A stretch of 64,000 nt of DNA from Tubulanus polymorphus (Eukaryota; Nemertea; Palaeonemertea; Tubulaniformes; Tubulanidae), in NCBI RefSeq assembly GCF_964204645.1, contig NC_134032.1, positions 6,319,175 to 6,383,174 on the forward strand, given 5' to 3'. Below are positions 22,501-37,500 of the stretch, piece by piece. The translations under genes were made by a program, and so were the position numbers. The notes under the pieces were generated by a model, which did not search any database, had not been told where the DNA came from, and saw only the letters and a program-made list of their open reading frames with translations. Position 1 is the stretch's first letter. The number at the start of each line of letters is the position of its first letter.

Positions 22501-25500
22501 ATGTATACTTCCGGTTGTATCACTAGTGCCACAACAAATATATTTGCAGCTGATTCTTCACTGATACATATTTGCACACTCGCACACGGGAATGATACAG
22601 TTCCTGATTGGCTGGCAAAGTGAACAACATCAGCTTTGTTCTCAATGCTCATTGGTCAATTTCGAGCAAAGACTGACGTCGAACAGCTCCAGTGCCAACT
22701 TACGAGTATATTTTTGCGGCAATTGGCGGTGGCTCCATATTATCAAGCTGGCAGCGAATGTGTTAGAACTATGTACAGAGACTAAACATTGGTTCTCGAC
22801 TGGGTCTACAGCAAAGCGTTGATGATCAGCGTACTTTGATTTGATAAATATAGCGCTACAGCTTGCTGTTAGTTTATTCAAGAGAAGAAAGAGATTTTGG
22901 CGTGAGTTTGGACGCTACCTCCTCCCGTAGGTGACTTTATATCCGATTCCTCGTTTTCGATACCATTTATGACCTAGATAAGAACGTAAATATATTCATC
23001 AACAATTAAGATAATGTCAAACAGAATGGATTCAGCGAAAAGAACTTAAGCTTTTCCGTTCTGACCAAATTATACCAACCGTAAAGTGTTGGAGATATTT
23101 TTAAAATTCTATAAAAATTTTACCAGGGTTTCCGTGATGGTAAAGGAAAAATGTTTGTTAGTCATCATCGGGGAAAACATTATACAAGCCTGTATCTACG
23201 TATTGCCAAGACGAACACCGTAGAAGTGAAGCCCAAAGTTTTGAGGATTTATAAAGTCACTGGATTCACTGTCTATTAGCTCTAAATCAACGTCTCCTAA
23301 CTCATCAATAGCAAAGATTTATAATAAAACTTGATCTGTGTTCATGATTTTATCTTATTTATTTCGAAAAAATGACGAATTTTGACTCAAAATTGCTCAA
23401 AAACAATGAATTGCAACTATCAAAGTTTTTTCGGCGCATAATCGACAGAAACGCCATCTACCGACTAGTGAAGTGCTATGATGAAAACATTTAGCTGAAA
23501 CGATGATAATCTACAAATTTCGCAGCGCACGCAAGGGCTCGACCAACGGTCGAGCCTGAACGTAAAGCCAATGTTTTTCCGTCTTGACCTACGGTCGAGC
23601 ATGAACTTAAAAGGGTTAATGTCAGAGGAATAAGGAAATATTGATTATTGAAATTTCTTTTATCAAATTTTTGTATCGCACATTATTGATGTCATACCAC
23701 ACATTATAAAGAAATGTACGTAAGTGATCTCACTCCTGGGAATAGATTGATATCACTTTATTCAATGCCGTTATGTTGAAGATACTGCCTATTAATTGAG
23801 AACACTGGAGCATTTAATTCTTCCAATACTTCCAGATTTTAGATCGCATTTACAACAAAATATACAAGCTCGGCCAAGCCGGAAAGAAAAATAAACGATT
23901 TAAAACACCTACCATCGCGGCCTCTAGTGCGCACTGTACATTCACGGGCCCCTTTACACCGCTGCAGTTTATGTAACATTTCTGCCATCTGATGGATGAT
24001 TCCGTAATCAAGATCTAGTATGGCATTTCGCAACTGAAAAATTAATGGCTAATTAATCACGTGTAGATTAAACAAGAAAAATTAATTAATTCAGGCTTTT
24101 CAGGGCACAAAGAATCTCTGTAATTAAACGTGCACCAAATCTGATGCAGCCCTGTAAATCATATCTAATTTTCTCTCAGCACCGCCAGATAATTTTCTAG
24201 TTGAATTGGAAAAAAAAAATGTAATCATAGGTGGCGATGATAAAAAAATGAATATAGCTAGAATATACGAAGCAGCAATAACAGATTTTCTGCAATAATT
24301 ACTCCATTACTTGGAAGCAATAAATCGTTATTGAATTGATTAGTCCAAATCGTAGCCTGGTCCTATTGTGGAATGACATTGGTGCTGTCATAACTGCAAG
24401 ACAGTGCTTTTATAAAGTTGATGCGTCGAAATACAGAATTACAGAGTATTTTTTAGCTGATCTTGCGGATAAGCTTTTTGATATTAGGGTTCTCTGTCAA
24501 ATGGTTGGAAAACAAGAATAATGGTCGAAATACCATTGCCCAACGGGAGACTAAGAACATAGCATTGTCTGTTCTAGTGCAGACTAATTAGAAACCGAAA
24601 GTGCTGGAGATAATTTGAACATTCAATGAGTTTCCACCCCGTTGAATAAAGGACATACCGACTTAGTGCATCTGCACCGCTGCACGGTGTATCATAAGTT
24701 ATAAAAATTTCACTACCCGGTTTGTTTGACAGGTGCGACCATCTTTCAATAGAGATCAATACTAGTTACTTATACAGACGGACGCAGGGCGCCAAAGTCG
24801 CCCGGAGGACGTCCTTTGGTAAACACGTATATGTGGTTACTATGAAGTGTCTTTTTAACCGAATCTGACTTACTGACAAAGTCAGAAAACAAGGTGCCCA
24901 TGGGCACTTTTAGATTCAGCGCAGAAGTTAGTGAATTGAAGGAGTTACTCATATTCACCATACTAGACCATACATTGAGTAAATACTGCAAACTACGCCG
25001 CGCATCGACATGCAATTTTCAGCACAGTAAATGAAAAATCATAGTCAATTTTATTTCTTCTTTTGTAGTTTTCTCATTGAAGAATTTTATATGTTGTATC
25101 ATTGATGTATAAAAAGCCTACTTGTAAATTCGACAATGTTGTACAATTCCGCTCGTGTTGTTTACGTAAGTAGATCATGATGACGTCACACTACATCGCT
25201 AAAAATCCCCAAAAACGGCATAAAATTGTCAATATACCCAATTTAGGCTTCATCAATATCCTTCAAAAGCAGTTGCCACTTAGCTGCCATTATAACAGCC
25301 AACTCAATGCAGACCTTAGCCCGTGAATCATTTCACACTCGGAGGAGATAGCGGTCAACACGAATTCAATACTCCGTTTTATACTAATAGATTCAGCTGC
25401 GCTGAATCTAAAGATGACGTCACTTGATGTCCGGTGTGAAGTTCAAGGGGAAATCGGAAGTAGAATTACGTCACGCTAAAATCCGGCTGCCCATATACTA

Positions 25501-28500
25501 AATTACGGCAACTTCTGGATCGGGTGATTTCAGAAATTATTCATTTTGTGAAATTTCGACCAAGATTGGGTTGTTGAATAGTTTAACAATGAACCCCATT
25601 GATCGAACGAGTTGAAAATAGCTGAAATTCCCTCAGCAACGGGGCGTATTCATAATAACAAACGCGCCAGGCCCGGCCGGTTCAGCATCACGCAGGTTCG
25701 AATCCCGAAGAATAACGCCTTTGCGCGCGCAGTCAATCCCAGCCGCAGCACTGAAATACGTTTATTTTATAACATTTAATGAAACTGCGGTGAAAGACGC
25801 GTTAAAGTCGACGGATTTGCTTAAAATTTCATGGCATCGTGTCGGATCGGCACAGTCTCGAGTGCGAGCACTGAACAGCAACATCGCATTCAGTAAAACC
25901 TTAGTCTTCGCCCCTTCTTTTGCCAAATAAGGATTTCGGTACCGCTGGCCACATGTGCACTGCTTATTTTGAACCATAGATTCTCGTACTCAATATTCCG
26001 GAGGATAAGAAACAAATGAATATTTATTGCAAGAGAAATCAATTTTTGTACAGACATTTGTATTTCATTTCCTTCCGGCAGAAAATAATTTTCCGATTGA
26101 TACGTTTCAACGCGTATTCCATTTTTTTCTCTTAGAGAAGGTATAATTAAGAAATGCGTTGTAATTATTGCTCTCCACCCAGCCCTTAACCCTGGCATTA
26201 GTTTTCAATTTTCCAAGTTTTAACTTAGAACAGATTAAATTAAATGCTTTGGGCCCTCCACAGTACAATTGCAATATTGGAGTTGATTTTCTTTCCAGTT
26301 TCATTGACAACATTTAATGCGTTCGTTACTAAGTTGAGTGTTTTCGTTACACTCTCCGTACATGAATGAAATGAGGTGGTTTTTGAATCGCTGATTTCTT
26401 TGACCATATTACATATTACTAGTACACTGCGACGCGAAAAGTTCATCACGCATTTATGCACCACACTGCGGTGTAGACGCACTGAAAGGATTAAATCATA
26501 TGACACTTGTCCCTAGTACGTACCTGGAACGGGTCATTGTTCAGATCATAAAAACTGAGGAATCCAGAAATGTATTCGCAGTAGAGGAAATTATGCGTTT
26601 CATTGATCGTACGTAGACACCAGTACGTGTTGTTGTTCGAATTCGGACAGAAACAAAATGGACCCACTGAAATTCAAATAACAAACATTTTGACAATTGT
26701 TATGAAGTAACATTGAATATAGCTACAAAGCAGCGATCTAAGGTATTTGAAGAACCAGGACTGAACAGCTAAATGGAAGCTTAGAATTATCTTCTTTTGA
26801 ATGAATGTTTCATTTCATTCAAGGGCTAATCTATCGATCAATCAAGAAAGAATTTCAATTTAAAAAAATTTCGGAGCAATTAAAAAAATATCACGTTCAT
26901 CCCCGTAAAGCACCTCCTAGGACACAAATCAGAAAACGACTCTAAATTTTTGAAGGCCCAGATCGAGAAGCTAGATCAACAATTAGTGATAGAAAATTGT
27001 CGACAAATAACAGAGTTACTTGAGATTTTACTGGGGGTGAATTCAAATTCAACTGATGTATTTTTGGGACACTAGTACAATATGCATACGCACATAAATC
27101 ATTAATTAACAATAAGCTTCTACTAAGCTTCATACATGTATAAAAATTCCCAGGAAAATATCCCCAAGTCACTCTTACATTTATCTGGTACATCACTAGA
27201 TAAGTCTTCAAGAAAGAGAAGAAATATTACTGAAGATTGATTCAGGATGAGCAACTGAGGTCAAAGAATGCCTTATACATGTGCATAGCTGCATTGTTAC
27301 GATGTCACAGAAGAAAGTCAGTTGGATTACTGAAGTATAAAGGGACTGACAAGACAGGGTGCTTGACATGGCATAAGCGATGTAGAACCAGCATTATACA
27401 TCGGTCATCGAAATGGTACCACCCTAGAGACAGGATCCCCGTGACAATGCAACCTTGCACTGGTTCGACTCATATAAGCATACTTATAGCCTAACCGCTA
27501 TAGGCGTGCTCAATAACTTTATTTTCCCTCAAATGACAACACAATTTTACCAACAAAAGTATATAGAAAAATAGAATACAAAGATACTGTCATAGTGGAA
27601 TATTTTGGGAATCAACTGAATAATAAAGATGCACTTACAAGTCCAATGCGGAGCCGTTTTCCAATGACTATTGTCCATACGTTGACACTGTAGACCGGGA
27701 CGGTAACACATCGGATCTTTACGAGGTGTAGCTATATGAAACAAGTGCAACCAATTGATACAATCAGGAAAAAGAAATTTTTAAGATGTTCAAATTTCCA
27801 AATGTTAATGAAAATGTCTGGGGCCAAAACTTCCGTGATGCACAAACTTCTATCATAAACTCCACAGGGTTCTTACAGATCAGGAAATCCTAAATTCCCT
27901 GAGTCTTGACCAAAAAAATCCCCGATCAAATTATGCATTAAGATAACCGCAGTAGGGGTTGTTATCCGCTGTTTCTTATCAAGAGGTACTTCGTGCCACT
28001 CACTAAGAACCCTGAATGCAAACTTACGTTGTCCGGTATGCGGATTTCTTTTGTGGCACTTCTCGATCAGAGGGTTGCATGTTTTTCCTTTGTGTCGACG
28101 CCTCTGTCGTTTTTTCTCGTTTTTCCACTGGCGCCGCTGTTTCCGGCGCTGGTGCCGTTCTTCGAGTCGGGCCAGACGCTGTTTTGTTCTAAAAAAATAA
28201 ATCATATAATAAAGTTGCATTATGACAGTATCTAGAATGGTACAAATTGAATAGTCCGTTCCAATTGAGAACGGACCAGGCCTTCACACTAGCGGAAAGT
28301 CTGTTCACAGTGACCAAAAAGAAATTTGATGTATGAATAGAAGAAACTTTGCTTTAAATGCATGTCAATGAGTGTTGCTTGCAGCTAGCTGGACCAGTGA
28401 TTACTGCTGATTTAACAAAAACTAAATTTCTTAAAATGGGCTTGCTGACAATCTTGAAATTTGCGACTTTAATAGATTTTTTTATTGGTCCAATATCTTA

Positions 28501-31500
28501 ATAGTCACAATCTATAATTCCTGGAAGTTTCATGTTTGTAGCCAAAATAGTCAAGGCTCTAGTAGGACAGAAAACACAAGGTTCAGAGGAATTCATGAAA
28601 CTAGAGGCCCAAGGGACACTACGGCCAGCCTCTCGGCTTTTAATAGATTATGGCAAATGATGCAATCTATGGGTTAGATTTGTCAAAATACACTCCTGCT
28701 CTACGGAAACGTCCTGTGAGGTCAAGGGTAACAGCTTTAGCTTAGTGGGTTCATTTGTCACTTAGTAAGCGTAAATCTATTCAAATGTTAAAAATGCGAT
28801 TTACACACGGGCAGTTTGGTGGGGGCGTTTACCATGGAGTTTCCTTCATCTCCAAAGAACAGGTGGGGGCGTAAACAGTAGGGGGGGGGGGGCGCTTGCC
28901 CGGGAGAAGACGGTACATTATGAAATGATCATATCGGTACTTTATATATTTGTTTCTACCTATAGTTCTGTTATCTTGGGCCTCCGTGGGAAGAAGAAAT
29001 GTTCAGTACGTGATTAAGGACCCCAGTATCCTCGGGCACAGGTCAAGTCGGTCCCGAGATCCCATATGGTCTCAATGGGCACAGGTGATCACACCACATA
29101 ATAGGCCATTTAAAAATGCACCTTCTCAATTCACGTACAATGAACTAATAAGTCAGAAGTTCTATGTTTAAAAATCACCCATGGTTTCCACGGGCTATCC
29201 ACTGGAATTTATGAATATATATGTCAATGTATGCAGCAGACTGCCATTTATACCAGAGTTGATTGCCTCAGATAATCGTGTGCCCTGGACTCTGTTTACG
29301 TGAAGACGATTGCCTCAGATAATTACGTGCCCCGTCTGGCGATATATGACACATTTTTTTACTCCTATTCATCGTGATGATAACCCATCTCCGCACCGTC
29401 TGCCCCGGAATTCGTGTACCTCGGATTGAGAATCCATTAGACATCAAGTGGAAGCATTAGAAGCATAAGAGGCAAGTAGAGTGTATTGCATATATGCTAT
29501 ATACGTGAATTCAAAGTTTACAATGGTTAGCGTCGCGTAGATTATTCAGCTCAATCATGAGAAAAGAAAAATTCAAAAGTGCATGCCATAAAATTACAAT
29601 ATTGATATATCAATGACTAAGGTCAAATTGGGTGCAGCTTTCATATTGGAATCCATGACATGCCGTTTTGAATTTGAGAATACTCACAAAATTTGTGACC
29701 TAAACTATTGTGAACTAAGCCGGGGCTGAGTTTCATCTGTTTTGAGGTACCGGCACCACTACTGTGGCAAGCAAGGATCCACCAGGTGTCGCTAGTGGCT
29801 ATTCGATTGCTCGCTTCAATTTCTTCTACATTTCAATTAGATGTGAATCAACTGTTCTGATTAGTAAATCAATTCACAGTGAAATCATTACCAAACACTG
29901 GGCAAGAAAGTCAATCTTACATCTTTTCGATGACTTCAATAATATTCATATTCAGGAGCCTAAAAATCCAATTGTTTCGACAGTGACATGAATTTGAAGT
30001 TCCCAAGTATTTCACGGGGCGATTTTTCAATTTTTCTAAATGGAAATAAACATATACTAATGTACCATCATACTACAGGCGGCAACATTTTAGCGCTGAC
30101 TGGTTGATAAAGGCGATTTCAAATTTGATGAAACATTGATGAAGAAAGTTTCCTTCAGGCAAGCAACTGACATCTCAGAAGCTCCATAGTGTAAAATGAA
30201 TTTCTCAAATATTTCCCATATTACAGCAAAATCTCCCGAATGTCCAAATATTTCCAAACAGGGAAATATGATTTTGGAAATTACCAAATTTTTTTGCGAT
30301 TTCTTAGCAGGAACTTGGTTTAAAATTCATAAAAAATGAACATATTTTTGCTACATATAACCAAGTGCATTGTCACGCCATCTAGTGTGTACATCCAGTA
30401 CCTCATTGAAAAGTTAACCCATTAGCACTCAGGAATTTCACTGTGCAGTCTATTACTCCTCAGAAAATTCAAGGTAAAGTCCACATTCATCATGATACAG
30501 AATAGCTAATTTCCAGTTGATATTGATTAACAAGTTTGTGTTATTTCGTTGCAATAAGTCAAGGCTTCAGGGATGAAAACAGAGGCGTTTAAAAAACGCG
30601 GAAAAATTTGAAACAAAGTATTAGAGGCTAACTAACAGCCGTGAGCACCGAAGGTGCAAGCCACTAGAAGGGGGTTTGGGGAACCTCCCCCAGGAAAATT
30701 TTGAAATTTCAAGGAGTTTTTGGCGCATCTGAGGCCCATTTTCCAATGACAAAATAAGACTGCTGCCACGCGTTTGATCTTTCGTTGTTTATGTCTTGAG
30801 TACATGAAACGGATGGCTCCGACGATATCCAAATCACTAGAACATGTTCATATCTAAATGAACTTGTCAATAAATAAGAGTCGCAAGAGGAGCCCCTATC
30901 TACAACTTTCCAATCTATATCTCAAGTCAAGCGTATTGCACCTGAATTAAAACAATGACTACTTTTATTGAGCACGTAGGCTATGCTTTGTTGGATGAAT
31001 TGAAGCGCGCAACCGCAGATTCTAAATATAGATTTCCCGCGCAGCGCTATTGCATGTATATTATTGATCTGCACAGTGGTTCTAGACAACAGCAGTGTTT
31101 CGCGACGATGTTGTAAAAAAAGATTTCAGAGATCGTAGCACCGGTTTTATGAGACGCTTTTACGGTCTGTTCTTTAAGTACGCTACGATCTAACATCAAC
31201 TTTTCCCAAAGACCCTACCCCCCCTATCATTTTCTCAACGGATCTACATCGATCTCAAGAATGATAAAAATGGACCTCCAACCGTCGAAATCCGCGGAAG
31301 ATTTTCATCCCTGAGTCTTTCATGCGATACAAGATTTGATTAGGTGGACCACCAAAATCATGACCTTTTGCTGCTGGGACTAAAGTCCTATGCGGCCTTA
31401 AAAGAGTTAGGTGGAATTGGGCGGCTTGAGTGCTAATGGGTTAAGGCAAAGCGATGAAAAGCAGTTGGATTTTGCTGCTGCTGCTACGTATGAAGTGATC

Positions 31501-34500
31501 AAGACAAACCTAAGAAACGGCGTAATCTGATTCCGTTCTAACAATTTGTTCATTCGCATCGTTAACTTGTGGTGTCGTCGCAGCCAACTGTACAAAAACA
31601 TGCGTTTTATTATGGCAATCAAACACCAGGGGTTGCTGTCACTCAAAAATTGGATGTAGTTAACTGGCAAACAAATACCATAGTTACGTATAATGCATTT
31701 TCGATAATCACTTGGGCATCTATCCATTAGATAACTTGTTAGCAAGTGCAGTTCCTTTACTGCTCAGAAAACCCAATTTTGCTGCTTTATCAGTGTTAAT
31801 TCATGGTCAGTTGGTCAAAAGGGGATTAAGTTAACTGATGGATAAAAGTCACAATTGAAATTGCATTCTTACCATGATGTTTGTCCAACTTGTAACTCTA
31901 ACCAAAGTTTGAGTGACCCAGACCAGACTACCTGATATCTCTATATAAATTGTAGTAGTTTCACCAAAAAATGAGAGTAATTCGACATTGAAAAAGTGGT
32001 TTCATCATAAAAATGAACTAGAAATAATTCTGATTTTGAGTATTTTGATAATTTTGGGAGTAGTTGAGCTCTTAAATAGAGTAGAAGCTAGCAGTCAAAT
32101 AAAACGTCCCAATTCCTGTAAAACTGAAGATGAACCAAGAAGTCCCGCAATAACATATTATACGATAAAACTTATCATAACGATACCACAACGCTTCAGC
32201 TGTGTCTCCAGTACACCTTGTTGTTTTTATTGCTAGTTCTGTTTATTTCAACGCATCATACACACGATTGGAACGCGTTCTAAAACCATAACAATGATGT
32301 ACGGTAGCGTTAAATTTCATTCCAAAAAATTTTCCGTTTTAAACGTAAACGAAACAGAAAATAATTCTAAGCTGTACCCGTAGATTCTGTTAAATGTCCT
32401 GTAAGTTTACATTTTTTACTTCTGTTTTTGGACAATCCACCTGATGATGGCTGTTACATGGATGAAAACGGCCCATATTGAAAAAGTCGGAAAATATTTT
32501 CAAAAGAAAAGAATTTTTTTGGGAACAAAAATCAGTAACTTTTAGCCAAACTAGGGGTCCAGGGATACCATGCCCACTTGGGAAGTGGTTTCAAATGCGC
32601 AACAATCTAACAATTTCAATATTCAATGCCCCCTGGTGACCATTTACAAAAAGCAATGACCTTGAAACTCACCACAATCATAGTACATGTCAGCAGCTAC
32701 GATTTTGTAATTTATTGTGATAACAAAATATGCCTCGTTACCAATTTAATATGGAAATACTAAGTCATTCTACTATTCAACGCCCCCTGGTGACCTTATT
32801 CAAAACCCAATGACCTCGAAACTCACCACAATCATAGAAAATGTCATGAACTACAACTTTGCAATTGATCATGGTAACAAAATATGCCTAGGTACCAATA
32901 AAATAAGGAAATACTTCATAAGTTATTCTACTATTCAACGCCCTGTCATGAGCTACAACTTTCCAATTGATTGTGGTTACAAAGTATGCATAGGTACGAA
33001 TATAATAAAGAAATGCTAAGATATTGTATTATTCAACGCCCCCTGGTGGCCATATACGAAATCCAATTACCTTGAAACTCACCACAATCATAGAACAGGT
33101 TATGAGCTACAACTTTCTATTCGATTGTGGTAGCAAAATACGCTTAGGTATCAATATAATGTGGAAAAAACTTTTTCCCACTTACGAATGAGTACTGGTG
33201 ACACCAAGATGGCCGCCAATTGCGTCATAATTGGCTGATGAAAAATACCTGTCTCAGGTATAAAACATCCCTTTCCAAAGAATACCCATCACAAATTGTA
33301 ATGAGAAATGGCAAACCAGTAGGAAGCTACAGGACTCAGAATTGGGGCCAAAATTAACATTTTTGGGCACTAAAAAGGTCATAGGACGGCCATCTTGAGT
33401 CCGACCGACCCAATTTTTGTTATGTTGATGGGCCCTGGGGGGATTCACATATATCCGAAAGATCAAGGTAATTGATCGAAGCGTCTTCAAAATTTCCCTC
33501 AAAAAGTTCAAAAATGTGTAAAAAGTGCTGATTTTGGCGAACAACAATGGCTGCCAGTCGGCCATCTTGATTCTGACAGGGCCAGTTTTTGGGCTGAAGA
33601 TGTGTCTTGGGTAGATACATGTGTAACCCAAATATCAAGACGTTACCTTGAAGCGTCTTCAAAACTTCCCAAAATAACTGGATTCCGTCTACGGACGGAC
33701 GGACGGACGGACGACAAGTGAACGCAATAGCCCGCTGGGACTAAAGTCCCAAGTGGGCTAAAAACTTACTCACTTTTGGTCAAAATGTTAATAGTTTGGG
33801 CCTAAATTAGAGCCGCTTCTTGAATGAGACGCCATATTGGTTTCTCCGACTCCACAGTTGTGCTAACAACTGCCAAAAACCGTCTTAAAGAGCACTCCTA
33901 ACTACGGAGCGCTCCGATGCGACGCCCGCGATTGAGGTGATTAAAGCGATTGAGGTGATTTACACTGTTCTCAGGAATAAAGAAAATGTTAGAAAAGGTC
34001 GGAAATCTGTTTATGGTCGGAAGATTTTCATCCCTGCTGTTAGTCAACAGCTGAAACGTGGTTTCTTTCGTATGAAATTCCATTGTAAGATATCTTAATT
34101 CATCTAGAGTAGAAGATACTTCCAAGTATTTTGATGTTTTTGGGAGTAGATGACCTCTTAAAAAGAGTAGCAAAAATAATCTCTCAAATATTGGTCTTAG
34201 AGGTCTGGAGCTGCAGCCCCTGAGAGGAGGATATAACATATAGCTCTACAGAACCTCTCTCCAATATCACAGAAAAACATACGGAACACTAAATGGAACA
34301 TACACAAACACATACGTAACACTAAACATTAATAATACCTACCGACGGTTATCTTCCGTAATACGATTATCGATAACGTCGCAATTACAGTTTTCATCTT
34401 CGCTAGCCTCTAACAACTTATCCTCATCATCATCATCATCATTATCCGTGCCGCCACCACCACCGGTGACCTCTGGTGGCAACAATTCCAACCCGGTCAC

Positions 34501-37500
34501 CTCAGCTACAATCGTGTTCTTCTGCATGATTTCCGTGTCGGTGATCGCAGTCTCTGCAGAGTTTGCCTCTTCAAATTCCTCGTTACTTTTCTCCTCGCTA
34601 AATGGACCATCAGGTATTATTTCAACCGTTGTGTCAGCATCTAAATTAAATAGACGATAAGCATATTGCAATTTGAAACTTGGGGTCCACGGACACTTTT
34701 TTGCTTCAGATGTGTTTATGGTAGATACATGTATAAACGAAATATTAAGACAATATATAAAAGCAAGGCAAACACTTCCTAAAATAACAGGATTCTGTCT
34801 ACATACGAATGACAGATGAAAAGTGAATGCAATAGCCAGCTGGGATGAAACTGTCAAGAGAACAAATCTTTTGATCATCGTTTTTCCTTAACAAAACATC
34901 TATACAATCTATGAATCTTCATGTCTTTAAGTATCCCAAGAGTTTTTTCATTCATATTGACTCACTTGAATAATAGCAAGGATGGTGAATACCTCCTACC
35001 TTCTTCATCTGTGTTAATCACTGATTCTAGTGGGTTTTTCCGTACTGATGACGGTGGTTCGAGGTGTTGCTTGGGTGAAGCATCACTGGTTGGCATCGCA
35101 GTAGGTACTGCAGTAGTAGTAGATTCTCTTATAAACGGACGTTGTCTTTTCAGATGTCGCCGTATGTCCTGATTATGGTAGAAAAATTAAGGGTTGAAAG
35201 TGTGCACACAATTGCGTAATGTAAGGTCAAAGATGTGTGCACAATTGTATACTGAAAGTGTGCACATAGTTCCATACTGAAAGTTTGCATACAACTGCAT
35301 ACAAAAAGGTTTGGAAATCTGCACATACCAGGCCTATAGCGTGTGGGGCGAGCGAGTTACAACAAACCATCCAAAATCCCAAAAGGGTCAGCATTTAAAA
35401 AATGAATTTTAAGACACTGAATAAAATCCTCTGTACTCCCAGTCCAATAAGTCTATATGTACTTGTGACACTCTGTAGGAAGCCTTGAATTGTGAGTGAA
35501 TTTGTCGTCACAACGCAACATTTTTACCTTTGAGCGCCGTTTAAAAATGGTCCAACCAAAATGTGTTTTTAAGGAAAATGGACTGCCCATAAAATCAATC
35601 ATGCTACGGGGCCAGCATAACCACTTTCAGAAAGTGGAAGTCCTCGCTAGATACTTCAATGTTGCTAAACATGTTTCTTACACTTACCTTCAAACTATCG
35701 AGACGTTTTTTATATTGTTCGATGATCGCGCTGAGCTCTTGTTTATGAGATTTCCACGAGTCAATGTCGTTATATACGTCCTCTTGACAGACAACTGAAT
35801 TGTTTGCTGTTACCTGACATTTTTTCAATATATGAGCATCATCTGCAAAAATGCCAAAGCAAAAATGATTTTATCAGCTTTTAGTGATATATCAAAATTT
35901 CAGGATGAAAAGAACACACTTTGTACGGTTTTAATTGACAGGAACAGGCTTATTTTCAACCCTTAGGCCTAACTTGCGACTGTAGTCAACACATTGGGGA
36001 ACTACCGTAGGCGACTGTTGTCGACAGCCCGACCTATCTCGCATTTAAAGTTTGTTTTTAAGTCACAAGCGCCTCGAAGCGCGTTGAGCCCTAGTTCTTA
36101 ACGCACCCAAACTGCTGATACTCGAGAATCCAAACCCGGAAGTAATTTCACATTCTGATACATGTATTTTAAAGAATTTTGACCTAAAAAATGCCCCGTA
36201 AATTTGATATTTTGATGAAGATTAAAACATTTAGACTGTAATAAGAAGCATAATAAAGGTTTTAACGATGGATAAAGTAATTTACGGTGTCTTTATTTAT
36301 GAATATCGACAATGTAACACGAAATTGTGAGTATTCTGACTTTCTAGGGTCTTTTTGCGCTGGACACCCAAAAATGACCCCACCCAGTGGACCCCCCTCT
36401 TTCAAAAATCGGAACTTCAATCTTTCAGCACCATTCCATGGCTGTGACAATAAACCACCGCTTCGTGAAGTATCAATGCCCTTTATATAATAGTTTGGAA
36501 GTTTTGAGGATTAAATGAGGTTATTTCATTCAGATGCAAATCATCTGGCACATACAGAACATTTAAGCTGCCAGCAGTTAAGGTTAAAGTATGTATGGCT
36601 TACACCTTTAAAGCATCATCCTCCCCACTCCTCCCTCTCTTAGCTCATTATAGCCAAGCTTTGTTCTCCTTTTTTGGAAATTGTTGTTGCCAATTAACCC
36701 ACTGAGATGCAAGAAAATCCACTCAGAAGATGTAGGTTGCACCAACAGCTCCAGTGATCATTGCTAGGCTTTAATACCATTCTGAATTCATTTTGGTTCA
36801 AAAGCCTATCTGTCCCAACATCTTCCGGAGTTGAGAGATAATCTTTCAGGAAATTAATTGATGAAAACTTACCTCTGGAATAAAGAGCGCGATCAGCATC
36901 GTGAAGTGTGACTCCCCACGACCCTGTGTTCACCGTCCATGGTAGCGACCTCTTCTGACGCATTGTTCGGCTGCTATCTGTATCAAGACTTGTTGTCGAG
37001 TCGAAACGTTTTCCCTTAACACTACTGGAACCTGATCGAAATTCAGTAATGTCTTATTTAGATTTGGACTTTGTTTTCAATGCTTAAACTATTAACTATC
37101 ATGTCAGTTCCAAAGTAGCAACACAGTTTGAATTGTCACTTATCAGTATTCAGTTAATGACTGGTTTTTAGTTTATACTTTTAATACATGTAATCATTCT
37201 AAGATAATACAGGTTTAATACAGATCTAGCAGGCCTAAATTTCCCATATATTTCTTCAATATTTCTAGGATATCTTTATGATAATTTTGGGATATTTCTT
37301 TTATATTTCTTTGATGTTTTCAGGTTATGCCTATGATATTTCTATCATATTTATGAGATATTTTAAGAATAATACAACTCTTCTTGTATTCAGGATATTT
37401 CTCAAGAGTTTTTCTAATGTTTCCAGAATATTCTAGGATAGTTTTCTTACCGAATTGTAGATGTCCTTTACGCAGACGTCGTTTTGATCGTCTGGTCGAC

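Larger units (their letters stand above)
24034..26523 (-). other. SULF intron 16
   Basis: A 2.5-kb intron with a MITE fragment (24571-24790), a tRNA-like remnant (about 25660-25710) and another TTAA MITE end (26448-26496). Open frames are unsupported. Confidence 0.6.
28189..34342 (-). other. SULF intron 13, repeat-rich
   Basis: A 6.2-kb intron with a poly-G run (about 28882-28893), a nested pair of DNA-transposon derivatives (30414-31444), a full copy of the 152-bp-monomer family (32549-33764) and a solo hAT-like end (about 34023-34040). No supported exon lies inside. Confidence 0.65.

Noticed and set aside
24770-25015. 81-codon minus-strand frame between SULF exons 16 and 17
   Set aside because: Does not fit the conserved SULF order, since exon 16 joins exon 17 directly in phase 0, and it overlaps a MITE fragment.
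28882-28893. Poly-G run as a functional G-quadruplex
   Set aside because: A single homopolymer in an intron; more likely a simple repeat or sequencing-sensitive tract.
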